NCBI RefSeq assembly: GCF_001592125.1
Contig: NZ_BCWI01000005.1
Coordinates: 1 to 64,000, forward strand
Origin: Microbacterium hominis NBRC 15708
GTDB lineage: Bacteria > Actinomycetota > Actinomycetes > Actinomycetales > Microbacteriaceae
DNA: 64,000 nt
Direction: 5' to 3'
In this document: positions 51,100 to 57,874 of the stretch, one piece after another
Numbering within the stretch: position 1 is the stretch's first letter
How the letters are laid out: the number at the start of each line of letters is the position of its first letter
Notes under the pieces: generated by a model
Databases searched by the model: none
What the model was told of the DNA's origin: nothing
The model's input: the letters and a program-made list of their open reading frames with translations, nothing else
Translations under genes and position numbers: made by a program

Positions 51100-51196
51100 C
51101 TGCGCCCCTCCCCTGAGAAAGCTCCGCATCGGCCACCTGCCGGCGCGACCGTTCCGATGGAGTCGTCACGCGCTCGGGAGCGGATGCCTCATCGTT

Positions 51197-51433
51197 TCAC
51201 ACTCCATCCGGAGCGCCACCGCCCGACGCGCCGCGCCGGCGCCGGGAGCGCAGCATCAGCGCCGCGCCGGCGAGCACGACGGCCACGCCGACGAGGCCGA
51301 GCTCGATCGGCGGGGTGCCGCCGGTCGCGGGAAGGGGTGTGCCGGGGGCGGGCAGCGGGGCGATCACGACGTTGACGTTCACGCCCAGGCCGTTCGGATC
51401 CGCGACCGGGTCGAGGGGGATGTCATCAGCCAC
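51197..51433 (-). CDS. Small LPXTG-anchored surface protein (CscD-like)
   Basis: A 78-residue protein. The last 42 residues are a complete sortase signal: LPATGG, a hydrophobic helix (IELGLVGVAVVLAGAALML) and the basic tail RSRRRR. The 34 residues before it are Asp/Pro/Val-rich (NVNVVIAPLPAPG) and contain no signal peptide. AGGAGG lies 6 bases before the GTG at 51433, so this start is real even though the gene overlaps the end of the DUF916-type gene by 8 bases. The layout recalls CscD, the small LPXTG protein of Firmicutes Csc clusters, except for the missing signal peptide. Confidence 0.7.
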   Translation of the reverse strand: MADDIPLDPVADPNGLGVNVNVVIAPLPAPGTPLPATGGTPPIELGLVGVAVVLAGAALMLRSRRRRGASGGGAPDGV

Positions 51434-52502
51434 GGGGGGCCTCCTGGTTCAGGTCCGCGGCCGCCGCGCGACGGCCTTCCTCGTGCGCCTGGGCGACGAG
51501 CTGATCGATCCGGCGGCGCGATCGTGTGCGCCCCCAGAACAGGGCGAAGACGAGGAGGGCGATGCCGAGGAGGACGATCGCCTGGGGGGCCGGTAGCGCC
51601 CACAGCGACGCCTCCGCCGACGTCGGCGCCACGGCGGGGGTGTCGCCGGCGATGGTCACGGCGCGGGGCACGAGCGAGACGGTGGCCGGGACGTAGACCA
51701 GCGGCCACACGCCGTCCACCACCACCCGCATCGTCCGCCGGTCACCCGGCAGCAGCTCCGTCGCCGACTCCCCCTCGGCGGGGAACGACACGGTGCGATC
51801 GCCCACCGAGACCGTGCCGGCCGCCACCAGCCGGGTGTTGCCGGCGTTGGCGACGTCGAAGGTCACGACCGCCGTCCCCGGCCGCAGCGGGTTCCAGTCG
51901 ATGTCGTACGAGGCGGCGGTCGCGTCCAGTGCGGCGGCCGGAGCGATCTCGCCCGTCACCCGCGTGAGGACCCGGAAGCCGACACGGCTCTCCACCCCGA
52001 CGCTCGCCCCGCCGTCGGCGCGCCGCACCGACAGGACGCTCGCCGTGATGCCCGCCGCGTGGTCGCCCGGTTCGGCGGTGGCGGGCACGGCGATCGTGAA
52101 CGGGACGACGACGGTCGCACCGGCGGCGACCGTCACGCTCTCCGGGACGGATATCCAGGTCCCTGCATCCACCGAGGCCGTGCCGTCGGCGAGGATGTCG
52201 AAGCGCCCGGCGGGGGTCGTGAACCCGTCCGCCGCGGTCAGGCGGAAGGTGACCTCGGCATCCCCGACGTTGCGCACGGCGAAGTGGTCCTCGACGCTCT
52301 GGCCGGGGTCGAGACGCACGTCGACGGTGCGACGGCCGTCGGGACCGGAGGCGTCCGCCGGCACGACCGACCACCGCACGTCCGGCGCCGCGTCGTCCGC
52401 GTGCGCCGGAGTCGGCAGCAGGATGCCGCCCACGAGCGCGGCGAGCCCGAGTGCCGCGGCGGCGAGCGCCGCCGCGGCACGGGACCCCGTCCGCGTACTC
52501 AC
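51426..52502 (-). CDS. DUF916-type (WxL-interacting-like) membrane-anchored surface protein
   Basis: A 358-residue protein with a signal peptide (cleavage near AHA-D, residue 35). Its first domain has the features of DUF916/WxLIP (VRWSVVPADASGPDGRRTVDVRLDPGQSVEDHFAVRNVGDAEVTFRL read in parts) and its second is an Ig-like beta domain. A C-terminal membrane helix (AIVLLGIALLVFALFWG) is followed by a charged cytoplasmic tail. In Firmicutes such proteins bind WxL proteins and peptidoglycan. The GTG at 52502 overlaps the stop of the giant GH43 gene (GTGA), so expression is coupled to it. Confidence 0.75.
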   Translation of the reverse strand: MSTRTGSRAAAALAAAALGLAALVGGILLPTPAHADDAAPDVRWSVVPADASGPDGRRTVDVRLDPGQSVEDHFAVRNVGDAEVTFRLTAADGFTTPAGRFDILADGTASVDAGTWISVPESVTVAAGATVVVPFTIAVPATAEPGDHAAGITASVLSVRRADGGASVGVESRVGFRVLTRVTGEIAPAAALDATAASYDIDWNPLRPGTAVVTFDVANAGNTRLVAAGTVSVGDRTVSFPAEGESATELLPGDRRTMRVVVDGVWPLVYVPATVSLVPRAVTIAGDTPAVAPTSAEASLWALPAPQAIVLLGIALLVFALFWGRTRSRRRIDQLVAQAHEEGRRAAAADLNQEAPRG

Positions 52503-55500
52503 CCGCACGCCTGTGCGGCGTAGGCCGCGGTCTGCGGCGCCGCGACGTCCGACCCGCTGCGCGCGGTCACCGACACGGTGCCCGCGGTGGTCGCGGCGGC
52601 GCGCGTCGAGATGGCCCACGTGACGGTCGCCCCGGCGGCGATCGACGAGTAGGCCTTGCTGCCGAACGCGGTGGTCACGTCCGCGGAGATCGCGGCGCTC
52701 TCGAGATTCTTGGTCTGCACGGTGACGTAGACCTTACCGGCGACGCAGCGCGTCGTGGCGGACACCGAGATGCGCGGTCCGACCGCGACGGTCTGCGGCG
52801 CGACGCTCTCCAGCGTCGGGGTGATCGTCTTCATCAGGCCGTCGGGACCGAACTCCACCCGATCGATCGTCGTCTCGCGGTGCGTGCCGTCACCCGACGG
52901 CATTGCGAACCGGTGATACGCGATGTACCAGTCGTCGGTTCCCGGGACGTTGATGATGGAGCTGTGCCCGGTGCCCTTGATGCCGAGGGACAGGTCCTTC
53001 TGCAGGATCACGCCGCGGTAGGTCCACGGCCCGTTCATGCTGGTCGCGGTCGCGTAGCCCACCCGGTAGTTCTCCGAGCCGGTGTCGTCGATCGAGTAGG
53101 TCAGGTGGTACAGCCCCTGCCGGTAGTTGAAGAAGACGCCCTCCCGGAAGTCGGTCAGCCCGTTGATGCGCTGGTACGTGCCGGGCTTGATCGACACCAT
53201 GTCGTCGGAGAGCTCCGCGAGCACCGGGCTCCCGTTGCCCCAGCCGAGGTAGTACTTGCCGGTGACCGGGTCGTGGAAGGCGGCCGGGTCGATCGCCTGA
53301 CCCGACGTGATCGCCTCGTTGTTGAGGATCATCGCGGTGGTCTTCGCCACGAACGGCCCGGTCGGGCTGTCGGCGACGGCGACCCCGATGGTCTTGCGGT
53401 CGTACGTGGGGTTGTGCCCGGAGAAGTAGAAGTAGTACTTGCCCGCGCGCTCGATGATCGTCGGCGCCCACGCGTTCCCCGTCGCCCACGGCACGGTGCC
53501 GTTGACGCCGTCGAGGGTGAGGATCGGCTGCGCCGAGCGCTCCCAGTCGACGAGGTTCTTCGAGTTCCAGACGTAGAACGTGTTCCCGCCCCAGCCCGGC
53601 ACGCCGTCGCTGGTCGCGTAGATGTAGTACGTGTCGCCGAAGACCGCGATGTTCGGGTCGGCGTAGAGCCCGGGCAGCACCGGGCTCGCGACGACGCGCG
53701 CCTCGATCGTCCAGGCCGTCGTCGCGCCCGTTCCGGTGGTCACCGTGTAGGTGACCGGCGACGACAGGTCGACCGTCGTGCCGCTGGCGGGCGACACCGT
53801 GGCGGTGGACACGGTCGTGAACGTCGGCGCGAGGTGGGTGAGGTCGGTGCCCTTGACCACCGGAAGGATGACGCGGTGCGCCGCGGCGTCGACGATCGGC
53901 GCCAGCTTCAGGGCCTCCGGCTGGGCGAGCGAGACGTCCAGCAGCCGGTCCTCGATGCCCGCGTTGGCGAGGATCTCGGTCTGCGACAGCGCGCGGTTGT
54001 AGACCCGCACGTTGTCGTAGGCGCCCTGGAAGTAGCCGTCCGCGCTGTAGAGCGATCTGCCGAGGTAGCCGACCAGATCGCTGCCGAGCTGCGACACCGT
54101 GGCGCCCAGGGCCGTGTTCTCCCCGAGCAGCGCGCCGTCGGCGTACACCCGCATCGTGCTCTTGTCGAAGACGAGGTCCAGTCGATGCCACTGCCCGGCA
54201 CTCACGCTCCCCGTCACGGCCGACTCCGCGGTCCACGAGTTCTGCGTGATGGCCGTGCGCACGTCGCCGCCGCGCAGGCGCAGGAAGGCGTACCGCGTCG
54301 AGTCCGTTCCGAACGCGAACGTGAAGAAGTTGCCGCTGGATTTCTCCGACTTCACGTCGAGGGACACGGTCATCGTGTCGCGCCCGTCGAAGAAGCCGGT
54401 CGGGAAGGAGGCGTAGCCCCCGCTGGCACCCGTCAGACGCAGCACGGCGCCCCGGTCGGGGTCGTCGACGACGGCCGCCGTGCCGTGCGCGGTCAGGTCG
54501 GCGTCGCCGACCTCGTCCGCCAGTGAGCCCCCCGTGAAGGAGTACTGCGCGATGGGGCCCTGCTGCGGCTGCTCCGGCGTCGTCGCGTCGTCGCCGTACG
54601 CGGCGAGGAGGCGCGCCTCCTCGGCGGCGGACAGACGCAGCACCGAGCCGTGCCGGAACGGCTTGTCGAACGAGTACTGGTCCGCGCCGGTGCCGGCGCT
54701 CAGCTGCGTGAACGACAGGCTCGCCAGCGACGGGGTCGTCTGCGCGTAGTACCCGTTCTGGTCGCCCATGACCGCCCAGCCGCCCTGGGGCAGCGGGTAG
54801 ACCGTGAGGCCCTCCATCGAGGCGCGCAGACCGTGCGCGGCGGCATCCCCGCGCTCGATGACGCGGGTCCAGGGGCCGTCGAGGCTCGTGGCGGTGTCGA
54901 CGACGGTCATCCAGTCGGACGTGGAGAAGCGGTAGTAGGTGTCGCCCTCCTTCGCGATCGTCGAGTCGATGATGTTCGGACCGGACTGCCCGTCGCCCTT
55001 GTCGTTGAGGGAGGTCCAGATCACCGGCTCGGTGAAGGTCACGAAGTCGCGCGTCTTGGTCAGGTACATCCGCAGCGCCCAGTCGGACGTGCCGTTGTCG
55101 GTGCGGTCGCGCGCCGCCCAGTACACGTAGTACTCGCCGGTCGCCTCGTTGTAGGTGGCCTCGGGCGCCCAGACGCATCCGGCGTCGTCGAAGCCCGCGA
55201 ACACGATGCGCTGGTCGCTCCAGGTCACGAGGTCGGTCGACTCCCAGACGACGAGGTTCTTGCTCGCGTTCAGCTGGTCCCATCCGGAGCCGCCGGCCCC
55301 GCCGCCCTCGGCGTGGAGGTCGGTGCCGATGATCCAGTACTTGTCCCCCTCCGGCGATCGCACGAGGTGGGGGTCGCGCACGCCGAGGTCTCCGGCGAGG
55401 TTGGCGAGGATGGGCTTGTCGTCGTTGAGCTTCGACCAGTGCAGACCGTCGGTGGAGTGCCCGAAGAAGATCTTCTCGTAGCCCCCGCTCGTGGCGAAGT

Positions 55501-56827
55501 GGGTCCACAGGTAGCCCGCGGAGTAATCGGTGTCGAGGTTCTGCGGAGCCGCGGTGACGGTGACGTCGATCGAGCGGACCGCGCTCGTGCCGGGCACCGT
55601 GGCCGTGAGGGTGACCTGGCGGGTCGTCGCGCCGCGCGTGACGACGCCGGCGGCGGCGGCGCCCTGCGCGGTGGTCGTGATGATGCCGGCCGGCGACGCC
55701 GACCAGGCGATCGTGCTGCCGTTGACCGCGCCCGCCGCGGGCAGGGTGATGTTGCCGCGGATGTCCTGCGCGTCGGGGATCGAGAGGGCGTCGAGGTCCT
55801 GCTGGGCGCGCGCCGTCGCATCGGCCGCCGCCGAGACGGTCGCCGCGAAGGCGCGGGTGGCGGATGCCGCCCCGCGCGTGATCGTCGCGGTCAGGGTGAC
55901 GGCGGCGGGAGCGCTGCCCGCGGCGGGGCGGGTGACCGCGCCGGCGGGGGTGATCACGGCGGGGTCGCTGGACGCCCAGGCCACCTGCGAGCCGTTGGGC
56001 CCCGTCGTCGGCAGGGTGAGGTCCGACGTCACCGCGCCGAGGTCGCCGAGGGCGAGCGCGGCGCGGTCACGGGCGACCCGCACGTCGTCGGAGGGCGCGA
56101 GGGCGGCCGCCTCCGTCGAGGTGAGGGCGTGGTCGTAGATGCGGACGTCGCGGAGGCTCCCGGCGAGGGTGCGGTCGGCGGTGTACACGGACTTGCCGAG
56201 GACGTTCGCGGCCGTGAGGCCGCCGCCGATGGATGCCGGGGTGAGGGTCACACCGGACTGCTGGGCCACCTGCACGCCGTCGAGGTAGAGACGTGCGGTG
56301 TCGGTGGCGTCGTCCAGGGTGTAGGCGATCGTCTTCCAGACGTCGCGGGGCAGGTTCTGGCCGCTGGAGACCGTCTGCTCGGTGCTCCAGTTGCCGCTGG
56401 CGATGCTCGCGCGGTAGCCGTTGCCGCTGGAGAAGAGGTAGCCGTTGCCCACCCCGCCGGCATCCGTGTTCCCGAACCCGTAGATGAAGTAGGGCGTGCC
56501 CTGCTCACCGCGGATCAGCACGTCCGCACTGATCGTGATGGACGTGAGACCGGCCAGGAGGTTCGCCGGCAGCGCGACGTGATCGTCGACGCCGTCCAGT
56601 CGCACGCCCTCGCCCCCGGTCAGGGTCGGACCGCCCACGTAGCGGCCGTCGCGCGCATTGCCGGAGGCGTCGCGCGCGACGGTCCCGGAGGTGTCGTCCA
56701 GCGGGTAGTGGGCGACCAGTCCGGTCGCCGCGGTCGCCGGGGCCGCCAGGCCCACCACGCCCGCGACGGACATCGCGAGGGTGGTGGCGGCGGCCAGGAT
56801 CCTGATTCGGGGCGTCGTGCGCGTCAT
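52499..56827 (-). CDS. Giant secreted protein with two GH43 modules and two LamG domains
   Basis: A 1442-residue secreted protein. Signal peptide to about residue 34. Then LamG (LVAHYPLDDTSGTVARDASGN...), two atrophied Ig repeats, a first GH43 module (about 440-740; DLGVRDPHLVRSPEGDKYWIIGTDL, WAPEATYNEATGEYYV, NIIDSTIAKEGDTYYRF), a second LamG (about 775-985) and an Ig-like linker. A second, distinct GH43 module follows (about 1085-1340; LPGLYADPNIAVFGDTYYIYATSDG, WAPTIIERAGKYYFYFS, AIDPAAFHDPVTGKYYLGWGN, with a later HSSII). It ends with the paired-cysteine C-terminal domain also seen in the GH43 proteins at 38109 and 57875. Two catalytic modules in one chain suggest sequential attack on arabinan or arabinoxylan. 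Confidence 0.85.
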   Translation of the reverse strand: MTRTTPRIRILAAATTLAMSVAGVVGLAAPATAATGLVAHYPLDDTSGTVARDASGNARDGRYVGGPTLTGGEGVRLDGVDDHVALPANLLAGLTSITISADVLIRGEQGTPYFIYGFGNTDAGGVGNGYLFSSGNGYRASIASGNWSTEQTVSSGQNLPRDVWKTIAYTLDDATDTARLYLDGVQVAQQSGVTLTPASIGGGLTAANVLGKSVYTADRTLAGSLRDVRIYDHALTSTEAAALAPSDDVRVARDRAALALGDLGAVTSDLTLPTTGPNGSQVAWASSDPAVITPAGAVTRPAAGSAPAAVTLTATITRGAASATRAFAATVSAAADATARAQQDLDALSIPDAQDIRGNITLPAAGAVNGSTIAWSASPAGIITTTAQGAAAAGVVTRGATTRQVTLTATVPGTSAVRSIDVTVTAAPQNLDTDYSAGYLWTHFATSGGYEKIFFGHSTDGLHWSKLNDDKPILANLAGDLGVRDPHLVRSPEGDKYWIIGTDLHAEGGGAGGSGWDQLNASKNLVVWESTDLVTWSDQRIVFAGFDDAGCVWAPEATYNEATGEYYVYWAARDRTDNGTSDWALRMYLTKTRDFVTFTEPVIWTSLNDKGDGQSGPNIIDSTIAKEGDTYYRFSTSDWMTVVDTATSLDGPWTRVIERGDAAAHGLRASMEGLTVYPLPQGGWAVMGDQNGYYAQTTPSLASLSFTQLSAGTGADQYSFDKPFRHGSVLRLSAAEEARLLAAYGDDATTPEQPQQGPIAQYSFTGGSLADEVGDADLTAHGTAAVVDDPDRGAVLRLTGASGGYASFPTGFFDGRDTMTVSLDVKSEKSSGNFFTFAFGTDSTRYAFLRLRGGDVRTAITQNSWTAESAVTGSVSAGQWHRLDLVFDKSTMRVYADGALLGENTALGATVSQLGSDLVGYLGRSLYSADGYFQGAYDNVRVYNRALSQTEILANAGIEDRLLDVSLAQPEALKLAPIVDAAAHRVILPVVKGTDLTHLAPTFTTVSTATVSPASGTTVDLSSPVTYTVTTGTGATTAWTIEARVVASPVLPGLYADPNIAVFGDTYYIYATSDGVPGWGGNTFYVWNSKNLVDWERSAQPILTLDGVNGTVPWATGNAWAPTIIERAGKYYFYFSGHNPTYDRKTIGVAVADSPTGPFVAKTTAMILNNEAITSGQAIDPAAFHDPVTGKYYLGWGNGSPVLAELSDDMVSIKPGTYQRINGLTDFREGVFFNYRQGLYHLTYSIDDTGSENYRVGYATATSMNGPWTYRGVILQKDLSLGIKGTGHSSIINVPGTDDWYIAYHRFAMPSGDGTHRETTIDRVEFGPDGLMKTITPTLESVAPQTVAVGPRISVSATTRCVAGKVYVTVQTKNLESAAISADVTTAFGSKAYSSIAAGATVTWAISTRAAATTAGTVSVTARSGSDVAAPQTAAYAAQACG

Positions 56828-56871
56828 TGCGTCTCCTGGGGGTGAACGGGGTGGAGCGGGGGTGAGGGGTG

Positions 56872-57510
56872 TCAGTCCACCTGGTCTTCCCAGAGCGTGA
56901 GGGTGATCGTGCCCGCGTAGGCGCCGGGGGTGACCGTGCTCGGGACCTTCAGGAAGAGGTCGGCGCCGGCCGTCCAGCTGCCGACGCTCGCGGCGCTCTG
57001 CGAGTCGAGGCTCAGCGCGAGCAGCTCGTTGCCGACGAGTCCGACGTTGTCGGCCGGCACGTTGGGCGTGGGGGCGTCGAGGACCGTGTTCACCTGAGCG
57101 CCCTCGCCCACTTCGCCGTCACCGGTGTCGGTGATCAGCTTCGGCGCCCAGCCGAGGTGACCGGCGTCGATGCTGTTCGTGCCGTCCGTCAGTGCGCTGG
57201 ACTGGCCCGTGACGTACCAGAACACGCCCTCCGGCACGCTCTGACGGTCGTCGGTGACCGTGACGTCGGGCAGGGCGCCGTTGAACTGGCGGATGCCGGC
57301 GTCGCCCGACGGAACCTCGGTCAGCGAGGTCGAGCCCGATGCGACGCTCAGCGTGAGGGCGCCGACCGCGTCGATCTGCACGTCGACGCCGACCTCCTGG
57401 TTGCCCACCGCGTTGTCCTCGGCGGCGAAGGCGGCTCCGGCGCCGCCGATCAGCAGCAGCCCTCCGACGACACCGGCGGCGGTGCGCGCGAGCACGACGT
57501 TCTTCTTCAT
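56872..57510 (-). CDS. WxL-like secreted cell-surface protein
   Basis: A 212-residue secreted protein: MKKN...signal peptide with cleavage near residue 29, then an all-beta domain. The paired segments GVFWYVTGQSSALTDG...IDAGHLGWAPKLI and the ending VPSTVTPGAYAGTITLTLWEDQ follow the pattern of WxL cell-wall-binding domains (an early W-x-(V/L), then a C-terminal TLTL strand). It has no sortase signal and no membrane helix, as expected for WxL proteins, which bind peptidoglycan non-covalently. GGGAG precedes the ATG. First gene of a four-gene surface cluster, 44 bases before the giant GH43 gene. Confidence 0.6.
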   Translation of the reverse strand: MKKNVVLARTAAGVVGGLLLIGGAGAAFAAEDNAVGNQEVGVDVQIDAVGALTLSVASGSTSLTEVPSGDAGIRQFNGALPDVTVTDDRQSVPEGVFWYVTGQSSALTDGTNSIDAGHLGWAPKLITDTGDGEVGEGAQVNTVLDAPTPNVPADNVGLVGNELLALSLDSQSAASVGSWTAGADLFLKVPSTVTPGAYAGTITLTLWEDQVD

Positions 57511-57692
57511 TGCTTGACTCCCGTTCTCAGAGCGGCCTCTGCGCCGCGCCGGATGCTGTCGGCCCGACGGTGGGCCTCGACTCCGAGAAATGTTAGCGAT
57601 AACGGTTAGCGGAAACAGTAACGCTTTGATAACGCCGTCGCGGCGCGACCGACGGCCCCGACCACGCCCCCGCCTTCCCGCGGTCGGGTGCC

Positions 57693-57722
57693 TTGACACG
57701 CCCGCGGCCGCCGCCCTACCGT
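57693..57722 (+). promoter_or_regulatory. Promoter of the rightward GH43 gene
   Basis: A consensus TTGACA -35 and a TACCGT -10 separated by 18 bases. The LacI-type palindrome at 57737-57750 overlaps the region just downstream of the expected transcription start, a position suited to repression. Confidence 0.6.
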
Positions 57723-57736
57723 GAGCCGCGTCGGAT

Positions 57737-57750
57737 TGTTTCCGCTAACA
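57737..57750. promoter_or_regulatory. LacI-type operator TGTTTCCGCTAACA
   Basis: TGTT and AACA arms around TCCGCT, an imperfect palindrome. The reverse complement, TGTTAGCGGAAACA, differs by one base from the site at 57604-57617. It is a likely binding site of the LacI-family protein encoded at 50080-51099. Confidence 0.6.
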
Positions 57751-57874
57751 CGCACGACCGTCCATCGGCGGTCGACCCCCTGAGCGATGGCGCCCTCCCG
57801 ATCCCGCGACGCAGCCGTCGCGGGATCGGACCACCGGCTCGTCGCCGCGACCGAGAACAGCGAGGTACCCGCGC

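Larger units (their letters stand above)
57511..57874. promoter_or_regulatory. 364-base divergent regulatory region of the arabinan surface genes
   Basis: No gene is seen in this stretch. It holds LacI-type half-sites and palindromes for both directions. TGTTAGCGATAACG (57591-57604) and GGTTAGCGGAAACA (57604-57617) sit upstream of the leftward WxL-like gene, where TAACAT on the minus strand is a possible -10. To the right TTGACA (57693-57698) and TACCGT (57717-57722), 18 bases apart, form a good promoter. TGTTTCCGCTAACA (57737-57750), the reverse complement of the TGTTAGCGGAAACA form, lies just after the expected start. The rightward leader before the ATG at 57875 is about 145 bases. Confidence 0.7.

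Noticed and set aside
51197-51433. The small LPXTG protein as the frameshifted C-terminus of the DUF916-type protein
   Set aside because: The DUF916-type gene already has its own membrane helix and charged tail, and AGGAGG precedes the GTG of the small gene. A separate coupled gene is more likely, although programmed frameshifting is not formally excluded.
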